Shown: positions 38,329 through 50,502 of the stretch, piece after piece
How positions within the stretch are numbered: position 1 is the stretch's first letter
Layout of the letters: each line of letters opens with the position of its first letter
Source: Psoroptes ovis
Lineage: Eukaryota; Arthropoda; Arachnida; Sarcoptiformes; Psoroptidae
Direction: 5' to 3'
DNA: 64,000 nucleotides
Assembly (NCBI GenBank): GCA_002943765.1
Contig: PQWQ01000009.1
Coordinates: forward strand, 744,001-808,000
Program-made: the position numbers and the translations under genes
Notes under the pieces: generated by a model
Database searches by the model: none
What the model was told of the DNA's origin: nothing
What the model saw: only the letters and a program-made list of their open reading frames with translations

Positions 38329-38408
38329 TTGGGTTGTCCCATAAGTTCATGCCGTTTCTTGCATTGAAAAAAATTTGAAAATCAGCAAGAACTTATGGGA
38401 CAACCTCA
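38329..38408. mobile_element. 80-bp mariner-type MITE
   Basis: Left end TTGGGTTGTCCCATAAGTTC; right end GAACTTATGGGACAACCTCA. The arms match apart from a few positions. TA flanks both sides (38327-38328 and 38409-38410). It has the same overall length as the element at 4449, with a related GGTTGTCC core but a different inner arm, so it belongs to a distinct subfamily. It carries no transposase. Confidence 0.8.
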
Positions 38409-39356
38409 TATTTAAAAATGTACATTCTTTGACGCAATATATTATATTCATATTTTTTGGTAAATTATTGTCTCTGTGTGTGTGTGTTTGTACTAGAAAA
38501 CAATTTCATTCAAAAAACATTCAATTAAATATATTACAAACGAAAAAAAAAATTAGCACGCGCTTACAATTTGTTTATTTGTTTATAACATAAATGAATG
38601 AATGAATGAATGAATGAAAATAGATGAATAAATGAATAAATAAATAAATAAATAAAAATAAAAAAACACATTAAACATTTTTATCCAAGGTAAATCACAT
38701 TTGTAATATATGTGTGTGCTAAAAATGAATTGTTGTTTATTATTATTCATTTATATGAATAAAAAACCAGAAAAATGAAATGAAATTATTTAAAACAATG
38801 AATTATTATTGAATTAGAGCAAACATCATCATCAACATCAGTAATAACAGTTATATTATGAATGATTTGTAGAAATTGAAAATAAAGATTTAAATAATAT
38901 TCTAATATTCAAATATTCACATAAACTCATCATTAATATTGATTAAAGCATCCAATTTTTGTCTATTTTCAATGTGTTTTTTGGTAGTGTAAATATTGAT
39001 AATGATAACGACAACGAAAACCACACCACTATTCAAAAGAGATCAAATCTATATTCCTGTAAATAATCATTTAGCAAATTTGTTGTTGTTTGCTATTTAA
39101 TAATAATTTTGTATAATAATAGTCATAGTAATACCTTGAATTATAATTAGTATTAATTTTGTTCATTTATTTATTTATGTTTTGATTTGTAATTAATCGA
39201 TCAATTTATATTGTTTTATTTATTTTTTTATTTTTTTTGAAATGTTTAGATGTTTGTTTGCTTGTTTTTTGGCAAAACTTTGTTTTCTCATGATTTCTCC
39301 AACATATCTCGAATTGGTAAAAATTTGATATAATTACATCAAGATAAATAAAAACG

Positions 39357-42300
39357 ATGGATGTAACGAAAAATAATCGAAAAAATGACAGTATTTCAGA
39401 AACGGAAGATGATGAACCACAAGAAATACAGTCAAATAGAGTTCATAGTGAAACAACAAAAGCAACAAAATCAGCTAATAACAATGATGAAACTGCCACC
39501 ACAACAGCTAGATCATTATCATCGATTGTTGGTAATAATGCACTTAGTACTAGCAATAATAACAATGCTAATAATTTAAGACATCAGCCAAACAATTCAG
39601 CAATAGCTTTGTCATTGTTGAAATCGGCTGCTGCAATTTCAAGTCGTTCCGGATTAATAGGATCTAGCCTAAATACTAATATTGATAATAATAATAATCC
39701 TACTACTAAATTATCATCATCAGATTCTTCATCATCATCATCATCGATAGTTGCACCGGTTGATCTAAGAATAGCTGCCAATAATTTAATTGCAGAAGCT
39801 GCTGCAGCAGCTGCTGCGGCGGCGGCAGCAGCAGCAGCCGCATCACCATTTTCATTGAACTCATCATTAAATTCAAACACAACGACCACAGCAAATAATC
39901 ACCCTCATCATCAACAACAACACCAACATCATAACACTAATCACTTATCGAATGTATCGACGAATAGCACTACTAATTTTAATAATATCAACAGTAATGT
40001 TCAACCACTGCAACAAACTACATCAACATCAACATTGCCCGCAGCAGTATTTGCAAGCTCATTGACTACAAGTGGTTTAATTAATTCTCCATTTGGTAAG
40101 TGTTTTCATTGTGAATATTTTATTTTATTTAATCAATATGCAAATAAACACAAAATGCCTTGAATTGAAACAATAATTTTGATAATGCCATTAGGTGCCA
40201 GTAGTCCATTAACGGCTAACCAGATTTTAGTAACAAATTCACGTAAACAACGTGAATTCATTCCGGATTCGAAAAAAGATGAATCATACTGGGATCGTCG
40301 GAAACGCAACAACGAAGCAGCTAAACGGTATGAATGTGTTTTGATTCAAATTTTTATTGAGTTTTTTTTATTGAATGACATTATTCATTCATCATGGAAA
40401 ATATTACATTACATTACACACATGATCATTGAAAAAGTATTGCATATTTATAGCATGAGGATTTTTGGTGAGAAAGCGAAAATCTTATGTAATTATCTTA
40501 GCTTTATCATACTACATTCTTGTCATACAATTAATTGCAATAGTCAATTTTTCTTAGCTCAAAACTTATTATCCCCACCATCGCCGCCGCCACCACCTAA
40601 AACAATTGCCATTTCATTTTATTTACACAAACAACAAACATATTATGTATGCAATGTGTAATATGTAATAGACAACAACAACAACAACAACAACAGTGAT
40701 TGTAATCATCATATGACTAATTTATTACCATGAATGGTGGTAAAAAAAAATATAATCGTTAAATAGGAGATAGATTCAGGAAATTGATATAATTTTTTTT
40801 CTTATTTTTTTTTTTTTTTGAAGAATAAATCCCCAATGTATGTTAAGATTTTTCCCAAAATTTTTCTCGGTTGCATCCAATTATTGTGTTAAACACTAAA
40901 ATATTTGAATGAATTCGGGTTATGCATTCAATTTCGTATATATTCATACAATCAATCGATTAATCACTGAAAAGAACACCATAGATACCGACCTATTTAG
41001 GATTATAGATAAATTTTCTTTTTTTTTGTAATTTGTTTGATTTGCTTGCTTTCTTTTGCTTTGATGAATGATTGTTTGAATAAATGTAAATAAAATAGAT
41101 TATGATACATTTGAAAATAGAAACACACCAATAGGACATTTATTTGATAATAATAATAATAATAACAATGGTTGATATTTGTAATATAATTATTCAATAT
41201 TCATTTTATTAAAAAAAAAATTTATTAATTCTTTGATAGACCTAATTATGATGTTTGATTGTTAATTTTACAATTGTCCTAATTGTTCAATGAATTTTGT
41301 TGATTAATTAATTGATATATAGATTTGTACACATATATATCAATATCAAATAATGATCAGCAACAAGTGTTTAACCTAAATTGATTTCACTTATTTTTGA
41401 TTATGCATGTGTGTATTTGACACAATTATAATTATCAACAAATTTCTAATATTTTTGATTCAATATCTTGACACAATAGGATTTACAACAATATTCTTTG
41501 CAAGAGTTAAATATATATATTATACATACTGTTATTATACACACAGTTCTTGAACTTTGTATTTTTTTTTCGCTGTGAGAAAATTATTTCCATTTAAATT
41601 CCATTTTTCTTTTTGAAAATTTATTTATCATTGATAATATACAGCATTGATGTATCAACAATGTCGTTTTACTATTCATTTTGTTATTTGTAAATATAAT
41701 ATATTTCTATCTTCGACCTCGGCGCAATATCGTGCGCCCACCATTTTGTGAATACATTTTAGTCGAAGGTTTTCTTTTTGAAATTCATATCGATTAGTTT
41801 TTTTTTTGAAAAGAAATAGCGAAAACACAAAAATCAAGGTACATTCTATGGAACGAGAAAAAAAAATTCATTCAAATCATAAACAATTTTCCATACAATT
41901 ACAATTAATCAAAAAACATATAATTTCATTTAATATTTCAATTTCACTTTTAATATTTTATTAATTTATAATTAAAAAAAATATCGACCAATAGATCTCG
42001 AGAAAAACGTCGTATCTCTGATTTGGTACTTGAAAGTCGTGTACTAGAATTGACACGAGAGAATAGTATTCTCAAAGCCGAATTATATGCCATAAAAGAA
42101 AAATTTGGAATCTCACAGAATCAAGTAAGTAATCGTTTTAAAGTTTATTATTACCTTTCATTTTCATTTGAAAATATATTTTCCATTTCATACACTTTTT
42201 TTTAAAAATACATTTTTTATCCTGAAGAATAAAAAAGCTGTAACATAAACATTATAAATTTAATTATAATCTCGTAGAAAATGAAAATAATGATAATCAA

Positions 42301-44317
42301 ATTCATTATTATTTTGTAAAAATTAATAATAATCAAAATGGCGTCATTGATACAAGACAAGGTTTTTCATTTTTTTCTTTTTTTTTCCTACTTAAATACG
42401 TTGATTAATATAATAATCATAATGATGATAATGATAATGGCAATAAGTCAAGATAATAATATTGCTATCTATCTATTTGATTATACAAACGCCATTGAAG
42501 CATTAAACAATTTTAAGTTTGTTTATTTATTTATTTTTTTTTTTTTGTAAATTGAAGGAAATGTTCATTACCATCATCATTCAAAATGTTCAAAGTGAAC
42601 GGGATTTTGATCTTGAATGAAAAGAAAAGAAAATAAAAGAAAGAAAAAAACATTGTTCAGTTTCAAAATTTACATTTGAATATATATAAATATGTATTCA
42701 CAGTGGCCACCATTCATTCCTTTCATTATGATCGATCCATGGCCAAGATAGTTGAAGTTAGTGAAGGTAATCGATTTTGAACGATGATGATGGTCATTAA
42801 TTAGCATCATCATCATCATCAACATTACTATTATTAGTTTTTTTTTTTAAATTTACACATTATACACAATCGACAATGATGAAATAAATGTTAAGAAAAA
42901 GAGAAATACTTTGTGCAATTATAATTTTTATAAAAATGAGAAATATTTTCTTCTTTATAATTGTTTTATAAATTTGGGCAATGTTCATTGATGCTTTTCA
43001 ATAACATTGTTATAGGCGGTCGATATATTTGTGTATATATATCTGTAATGTATGTTGACTCAATGTTTAATATAATGTAACCTCGAATGAATTATTTAAA
43101 TTATATTATCATTTGATATGGCCATGATAATAATCACCTACACATACAGGAAGAACAATATCATATATTTGATACTCTTCCAACAGGTACTTTCGAAGGA
43201 TTCGTCCATGAATGCTAAAATCAAGGCAATTGAATTAAAAAATAATAATAATAAATGATTAATAATCTTGATAATCGAATTGATTGATTGATTAATGATT
43301 AATCGAATCATTTGTTTCATTTTTTTTTCTTTTCGTTTCAAGCATTTTATCGATCCTGATTCTGTAACATTACCTCTGCCTGAAAATGCTAGTAAAATTC
43401 GTCGATCAAGGCTCTTAACTTCAATTATGAGCGGTACGCCGGTTAATCGTAAGTCTAAATGTAATTTTCGATTTTAAAAGAATCGACTTGATTAATGCAG
43501 ATAATAATTCCAAGTATTTTCAACAGGATCAGAGTATACCTCAAGCCATCAGGCAACAAATAACATATCGAGCCAATCTGCAGCAATACAAAACGTATCG
43601 ACATCATCATTTAATTATTCGTGTTCATTGTCGCCTAATTCACAGTCATCATCATCTTCTGAAGTGCATGTGTCCGCATCTCCCACCTATCACGGTGCAA
43701 CTTCCAATTCATCACCTTCCAATGTTTGTCAATTATTGTCCGGACAAACTAATAATGCAGCTGTTTTAGCTAGTTTGGCTGCACCAATACTGCCACACTT
43801 GTCCAATAAAACCACATTGCCATTTAAGCTAAGGCACAAAGCACAAGGAAATAGCAGCTCAAGTAATGCCAGCTCTATTGTCAGCTCACAAAATCGAAAT
43901 CAAGAAGCATCAACACATAATGATAGCGATGCCAGCAGCGATTCATCATCCGTAGCTCATATGAGTACCGAATCAAACGGTATGTTCACCGATTTGAATC
44001 GTGATAGTGCCGGTTCTCCTGATTCTTTGTTGAAGACTGAAAACTATGCATTCAAAAGTGAATTGCAGAGGTTAGCTACCGAAGTGGCTACACTGAAAAA
44101 CGCTTTGGTGTTGAAACAATCATTGAATGCGGTTACCACCGGTTCCAGTGGCCATTCTTCCAATGGCAAATCGAATAATGAAAGGTGTAATCGCTTTCAT
44201 CAAAATGTAAGTCCTATGGAAACTCACTCACCTGTACTCTATAATGAAGATCTCGATAGCAAAGACTTGCTGAAAAATGTAATTCAGTTCCAGAAATTGA
44301 ACGATATTATCGTTTGA
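39357..44317 (+). CDS. vri: bZIP repressor of the vrille/NFIL3 family
   Basis: Five exons (39357-40095, 40195-40327, 41995-42124, 43343-43448, 43527-44317) join in phase to 632 residues. The N-terminal 245 residues are Asn/Ser/Thr-rich with an uninterrupted poly-Ala tract. The bZIP spans exons 2-3: QREFIPDSKKDESYWDRRKR then NNEAAKRSREKRR as basic region, and LVLESRVLELTRENSILKAE as zipper. NNEAAKRSREKRR is diagnostic of NFIL3/vrille rather than PAR-bZIP proteins. Two C-terminal blocks also match NFIL3: LPFKLRHKAQ and YAFKSELQRLATEVATLKNA. In insects VRI represses Clock in the circadian loop and also acts in development and ecdysone responses. The annotated stop may be premature: another frame stays open from 44287 to TGA 44431-44433. 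Confidence 0.9.
39791..39843 (+). repeat. Poly-alanine coding tract (GCN repeat)
   Basis: Mixed GCT/GCA/GCG/GCC codons encode about 16 consecutive Ala in exon 1 of the vrille-like gene. Mixed codons argue for selection on the peptide rather than recent slippage. Confidence 0.85.
40328..41994 (+). other. Intron 2 of the vrille-like gene
   Basis: This 1.67-kb intron splits the bZIP basic region between the codons for NNEAAKR and SREKRR (donor GTATGA, acceptor AATAG). It is mostly AT-rich and contains a GC-rich nested hairpin at 41711-41768. Confidence 0.75.
41711..41768. ncRNA. Candidate nested GC-rich hairpin in vrille intron
   Basis: An outer stem pairs CTTCGAC (41711-41717) with GTCGAAG (41762-41768). 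Inside it GGCGCA (41721-41726) pairs with TGCGCC (41733-41738) around a 6-nt loop. Both stems are perfect and the GC content stands out sharply from the intron. It could be a structured intronic RNA, a binding site or a mobile-element remnant. I match it to no known RNA family. Confidence 0.35.
42125..43342 (+). other. Intron 3 of the vrille-like gene
   Basis: A 1.2-kb intron between the end of the leucine zipper (ISQNQ, donor GTAAGT) and exon 4 (HFIDPDSVTLPLPE). No extra exon is evident. Phase 0 on both sides allows direct joining. Confidence 0.7.
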
Positions 44318-44433
44318 TCGAAAGGATGGATACCCACTTTGATGACAATCCAGTGACGATTGAATCGTTAAAATCGCCTGCCGTTAATAATCATGTTATC
44401 GATTATTCAGATTCGGACGAAACGTTCCATTGA

Positions 44434-46387
44434 TCAACCACCATTGATTAAATTTACCTGATTTTCTATAATTTTGAATTTTACAACAATCAAAAACAAA
44501 AAAAAAGAAACTGATTACCTGATCAACGAATTTATTATTATATTTTTCTCTTTGTTATTATTAATTATTATTATTTTTTGATTTGTTTATAATGGTTATA
44601 CATATATAAATATATTATTATTGATTGATTGATTATTATATATTCTATTTTATTATTATTGTTCTATTATTGTTTTACACTATAATATTATATACAATAT
44701 ATATATTTTATATTTTTTTTTTTTTTTGCTTAACAACTTTTATTAAATTCCATTTTGTTTTTTTATATACAAATGTTTATTATTGTTTTAGTATTTTTTT
44801 TCAATAAAAAATGAATTTGAAATTTGAATCTTTAAAAATTTGAATTTTTTTATGTAAATATTACGCCATCTAGTGATTTGTCGTCGAAAGTTTTTAGTTT
44901 TATTGTCTGACCATTGATGGTAGCATCATGTTCGAAAAAGGAGAGAACAAAAGATTAATTTTGATAATTGCAATTTTTTAAATCATAATCAATAATGATT
45001 TAAATGGTGCTCTTTTCTTAGAATCGTCAATTCACATGTAAATCACATATGGTGATGGTTCTCTCATTTTTCTTCAAGCAATCAAACATCAATTGTTGCT
45101 GAACTCATCATTGAAAAAATGGATAAACAATCAACAAAATCTCACGCCATATCATCGCAATAAGGTTCGTATAATCATTTTTTAATTATTACGAAATAAA
45201 TTACAAATAATCACAATAATTTGAATATGTTAATTATTCAATCAATTCTAAAATCTATTAATAAACATGATTTCGGAGAAAAAAATCAATTGATAATGAT
45301 TTCAAATTTTTATTTTTCCAATATTTATCTTTTTTTTGAAATCTTAAACATCATTCAATGCCCATGAACTTGTATGTTTCAGAAATTCCTTGTATTTGCA
45401 TGTGTGTTATCTTATTTTCATATTCAAAATGAAAATGAAATAATAATTAACATTTATGTTAATCGAAAAACATAACATATGGGCACGTGTTTTTTTTTTT
45501 TTTTTTGATTGTTTGTTTACAAATGATAATTGCGTCAGTTTTCATTATCACCATCATCATCATTAATCGTTAATAAATTTATTTATGGATTTTATTTTAT
45601 TTTATTTTTTTCGAAATGAATTTTGTAAACACAATGAAACAATGTAAGAGGTCATTATCATTCATATATGAAATTCACATGTGCTGTGAAAATTGTAATT
45701 TTAATTGATATTATTATCATTATTTTTATTGTTCATTGGTCATTATCATGTTAATTATTATTATTATGATCAAAGATTATTAATTGTTTTCATTAATTTG
45801 TTTGTTTTGAGAATGAATTAAATGAAAATATGTATGAAAGTGATGAAATTGATGAAAGGTATGAATTATTGGCTATAATAATGATAATGAAAATGACTTA
45901 ATCGAGTACATATGAATACGTAAAAATTATTAATTATTAATACAATCATTAATGATCCATTGTGAATCACTTAACATTAATGAATACATTCACAACAATT
46001 ATCTATCGATGATAGATAGATACGAACAATGAATAATTGATTTTAGATCAAAATTTGAATCAATTTGATGTAAATGTTAATTTTTATTTTTAAATGAAAT
46101 CCTTTTACTTTTATTATTCATGAAAAAAATCAAATAAATAATTTGTGTTTAAAATGAACAGAAAAAAAATGAAAGTTATAAAAGTGATAATTTACAAGAT
46201 GATTTTTGAATGTATTCAAATGTGTGTTTATAACATGTGCATGTATATATCATTTGAATGATAATTTTAATTGATTTAAATTGCTCAAAGATAAAGGTAA
46301 ATTATGAATGATAAGTGAATTTTGGATACATTTTAAGCCAATTATTATATTCGATTTGTTGACGAATAATCCAATGATTCCAAATGA
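44434..46387. other. Intergenic region downstream of vrille-like gene
   Basis: It holds the vrille 3' UTR, with AATAAA near 44801, and then AT-rich DNA. An orphan CGCCATCTAG lies at 44864-44873 and a CACGTG at 45484-45489. No ORF is supported. Confidence 0.55.
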
Positions 46388-46746
46388 TTAACGATATTTC
46401 GGATATGATTGTGCAGGTGGATGATAATGATATTTACGTTCATTCACATAATGATAACAATCTAAACATAATGAATGTTTACCATCATCATTTTCTTTCA
46501 TTACCAGATCGAAACTTGGCATTTTATGTTTCAATAATAACAATTTGAGCAGTAGTAATTTCTTTAATTTCAATTTTTTCAACAAAATAGTGCCATTCGC
46601 TGGTACGAATATTGTTGCAAACAATATGGTCGATATTATTAATAATATGATTATCTTATTTGTCTATTTTCAAATAATGAAAATAAATTTCAATTCTTGA
46701 AAACAAAAAACAAAAAAACAAAAATTCAAGTTCAACTTACATTCAT
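46388..46746 (-). CDS. Small secreted Leu/Lys-rich peptide precursor
   Basis: Two exons are proposed on the minus strand: 46741-46746 (only ATG AAT, then donor GTAAGT) and 46388-46663 (acceptor AATAG). Joined, they give 93 residues beginning MNTNKIIILLIISTILFATI, a clear signal peptide ending around VPANG. The next block (residues 28-47) repeats Leu and Lys, for example KKLKLKKLLLLKLLLLK, and would form a cationic amphipathic or hydrophobic helix. The rest carries just two cysteines (CLDC) and a Tyr/His/Pro-rich end (YHYHPPAQSYPKYR). I recognise no family. The composition is reminiscent of cationic host-defence peptides, but that is inference. The tiny first exon is supported by phase and by completion of the signal peptide. 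Confidence 0.5.
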
Positions 46747-48760
46747 TCTTTTTTTTAATTTTATTATGACTTATCATCAATTCGAATGATATTGAAATTA
46801 TTAATCTTGACCATCAAATTCATCGTGCGTTTATATACGAAAAAAAAATGAAAAACAAACAAATAAACACAAACATTAGTAGATGCTATTGACCACGCAC
46901 TTGTTGTTGAATGTTTGTAGTATGTATTATTTGATCTTTGAATCTCTGCATTTTTTTTTTTAATAGCATCTTTACATTTGAACGTGTCTCGTTATTTTTA
47001 CTTCAATTTTCTATTGAAAAAATGAAATTGAAAAATAAACGAACCAACAGAAAATCGTTTATAAAAATAATAAACATTCATATCTTATTAATATTACAAG
47101 ATTAATAGATTTAAGAGAAATTACGTAACAAAAAAAAATTATGCATTTGAACGCGCTTATGTCATATTGAAAAATAAATTGAATAATTCATTTTTCCATC
47201 AAATTCCAACATTTCAAGCTGTGTGTTTATTTGATCAAATAAATGAAAAAAAAATTGCATTTATTTTGTCCATATCGATGATGGACCAATCATCCATCCA
47301 TCTGATTGATTTGATGATAGTCAAAAAAAAAAAAAAATTTTCTTTGAAAATTTTCGTACTACCGATTCAAATTCAAGAAACAAAATATCATTTCATCGTA
47401 ATTGTTACATCGATAGCAATGATATTGATTGTTTTTTCCCCATTTAAAAAAAAATTATGAATAATTTCCCTCTGCTAATGTCAAGGTTTTGTCATGTCTA
47501 TTTTTTTTTTTTTTTACCAATAAATGTCTTGATACAAAATAATGAGTGAGTGAGTGCATAGCGAAGAGAAATTATTAAAAGTATGCTTTTGATTTCATTT
47601 AAAATTCCATTTCTTGTCAATTTTTTTTTTTTTTTTTTTTTTTGATTTTCTGATTTGATCTAATCAAATAATTTTTTATATATTCACAATATGATAATGA
47701 TGAAAATCAATTTGTTATGGTCCTAAATTGGACGAAATGCACTTGAATGTATGCACTATTATGTATGTATGTTTTTGCTATTCATTCATCAACATTGATT
47801 CCGTATATGTAAATGAAATTGAATTTTTCTGATTTTTTTTTTGATGATGATCAAAAATGATGCTAATATCTATTGCTAATAGATGAAAACAGACAATCAA
47901 ATTGTATGCTAAAATTGTCTTTGCAAATAAATGTACACAATGCTAAAATGATATATTTTGATTTGAATTTAGTTTTTTTGAATAATTCTATCAGAATTTT
48001 CTCGAAAATCTCACATTTTTTTACAACCAAAAAACAAATTATTCAACAAAATGACGTGCAAATTGATTTAACAAGATGCATCATCATCATTGATAATTAT
48101 GAAAATTTGATTAATTATTTATATTTATAATTTATTTAAACAAAGGTCAAGTCAATATCAAAAAAAGAAGAAAAATTTGTAAAACGGACTAACAAAAAAA
48201 AAATTATTTATAAAATATGAATGCATATTAATATTTTTATAAATATTACATTTCTCTGTTTTCAAAAAATAAAACAAAAACAAAAACAAAATTTAGTCTG
48301 CACTTGCATCATATTTTTTCTTCTTGAAATTTGATTTGAAATTCAATTTGTTCAATCGATGTCATCACAAATTATGTTTCAATATTTTTTTTTTTTGTGA
48401 TATTTACTTTATGTTATCAATGTATTAATTATATATAATCAATGTTAAGGTCATTGTACCTTTTCTTTCATTTCATTTCATTTCATTTTTTTCGATTGAT
48501 TAATGAGCGATAGGTGAAATTCGATAAAAAAAATAGATCATTGAAAAATATTTGTCAATTTCTTATGTCCTCAAAGGATGCGGAAATTAATTTTTCAAAG
48601 CCTCTTAAGCTACCATAACGTGTTAACGGCTGTTTCAGTGGAAACGAAAATTTATGCGTGTACACGTCAAACATTTCAATTTAAAACATGTGATCTTTAT
48701 TTTTTTTGATTGTTTATTTTTTTTGTATTTTGACATGAAATTTCGAAATACATTGTTGTA
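46747..48760. other. Intergenic region upstream of APE2
   Basis: AT-rich, with T runs at 47501-47515 and 47621-47642 and short frames that look like repeat translations. No gene is supported. The 200 bp before APE2 is less repetitive and probably holds its promoter, without the GCCATCT motif. Confidence 0.55.
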
Positions 48761-50354
48761 ATGGGTGTAAAAATTGTTACATGGAATATAAATGGTCTTA
48801 GATCATTCGGTGATCAAAGACAATTTCGTTCATCATTATTCGATCAATTTGATGGCGAAATTGTTGATATTTTATGTGTCCAAGAAACAAAAATATCAAG
48901 TAAGTCTCTTTTTGTTTCAAATTTGATTGATTTATAATTGATTTTTGTCTTGTTCTGTCCAATCATTTGTAGGATCATCATTGACCGAATGGATGGCATT
49001 AATACCTGGTTATACATCATATTTTACGTTTCCATCTTCAGATGCTAATCATCTCAAACATCAATCAGGATATTCAGGTGTAGCGACATATGCGCGTGAA
49101 ATTTCCAATTGTCGTCCATGGTCAACTGAAACTGCATTGATCAATGATGTTAGAGAAATTTTTATTGACTATGTATTCGATCACTTAGAAGAAGATTATT
49201 GTTTTGAAAAAAGATGGTCAAAAAAATTAAAATTAAATGCTGATGATGATCATATTAGTTGGAGACAAGTCGATCGTGAAGGCCGCTGCATCGTTTCGAA
49301 ACATTCATTTAAAATCGATAATTGTAACAACATTAATGGAACAAATAAATGGCTTTACATATTCAATTTATATTGCCCTCGTAATGATCAAAGTCGACCA
49401 GATAGAGAATTATTTCAGCTCAAATTTTATCATATTGTTGAACGTCGAATAAAAGCTTTATTCGACAAAGATGATCAAAATTATGTGATGATTGTTGGCG
49501 ATCTTAATACAGCTCATCAATCGATAGATGTCTATGATGACAATGAATTTAGTTATTTAGATTCCAATTCTCGTCAATGGTTACATGAATTACTCGAGCA
49601 AAAAAAATTGATTGATGCATTTCGTCTTATAAATGGTTATAAAGTTACTGATGCGTTTACATGCTGGAATCCATTGATTGGTGGACGTCATACCAATTAT
49701 GGTTCACGTATCGATTATATACTCGTTGATTCACGTCTTAGTTCTTTGATAAAAAATTGTAAACATTTGACTAATGTTCAAGGATCTGATCATTGCCCTG
49801 TAATGCTAGAATTCGATGATCAACTAAAATTTATTAATCCTGATAGTAATTTTTATTCCATTAATTGTACAAAACATTGGCCTGAATTCGATCCTCAAAA
49901 ACAGCTTGGATCTATTAGACGTTTTTTGATTACTTCAAGCAGTGATAAAGATGATAAAAATCAATCATTGTCATCACAAAGTCAAATGACTGAAAAATCA
50001 CAAAGTAAGCATAAGCAACAGCAGCAAACAAAGATATCATCGTTCTTAACTGGCAAAAAATTGATTAAATCTGCTGAAAAACAAGCAATCGAGCCATTTG
50101 ATAATGCATCAACGCTATCCGTAGCATCATCATCATCCAATCAATCAGAAAAATGGAAGCAATTGATGAATAAGAAAAATTCACCCAAACAATCCATACC
50201 ATTATGCCATGGACACGGTTTGCCATGTGTGAAACGTAAAGTTCGTAAACCTGGTCCTAATTATGGACTTGAATTCTATCAATGTTCAAAACCATCTCTT
50301 AAACCCGAGGGACATCCTGAAACTCGTTGTAATTTTTTCCGTTGGATCCGTTGA
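48761..50354 (+). CDS. APEX2: DNA-(apurinic or apyrimidinic site) endonuclease 2
   Basis: Two exons (48761-48899, 48973-50354) encode 506 residues (human APE2 is 518). APE2 is an exonuclease III-family nuclease with weak AP-endonuclease and strong 3'-5' exonuclease/phosphodiesterase activity in base-excision repair and ATR signalling. Active-site motifs are VTWNINGLRSF, LCVQETKIS (catalytic Glu), GDLNTAH near residue 222, SRIDYILVD, and SDHCPVMLEF near residue 318. APE2-specific features follow: a PIP-box-like QTKISSFL near residue 398 for PCNA binding, and a C-terminal Zf-GRF finger (CHGHGLPC, YGLEFYQC, RCNFFRW; residues 455-506) that binds single-stranded DNA. Exon 1 ends in phase 1 within the codon for Arg47. 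Confidence 0.95.
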
Positions 50355-50502
50355 AATATTCATGAGAAAAAAATATTGCGCAAACTCTTCAAAAATTAAT
50401 TGAGTAATATTTCAACTATGTTCAAAGATGTTTATTTTTTTTGATTCCGTTTAATCATAAAATCTTGAGAAAAAATTGCATTAATCAAGTCGAAATTCAA
50501 AA

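Larger units (their letters stand above)
28498..39356. other. 11-kb gene desert upstream of the vrille-like gene
   Basis: No ORF here resembles a protein. It is AT-rich DNA with CA repeats (29445-29480, 33687-33711), many CAT/ATC tracts and a more GC-rich patch at 33800-33920 (CAC/CAT-rich). There is also a 25-bp palindrome at 37003-37027, an E-box at 37802 and a mariner-type MITE at 38329. The size and position fit the extended 5' regulatory region, or long 5' UTR introns, of the transcription-factor gene at 39357. Confidence 0.5.

Noticed and set aside
39584..39889. Antisense 101-codon frame with a poly-Ala run in vrille exon 1
   Set aside because: Reverse reading of the GCN tract. The sense frame joins in phase to the bZIP exons.
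44204..44287. Intron from GTAAGT at 44204 to explain the vrille frame change
   Set aside because: The donor is consensus, but every nearby acceptor keeps the original frame and still reaches the stop at 44317.
47167..47460. 97-codon frame upstream of APE2
   Set aside because: Interrupted by homopolymers and lacking any recognisable feature.
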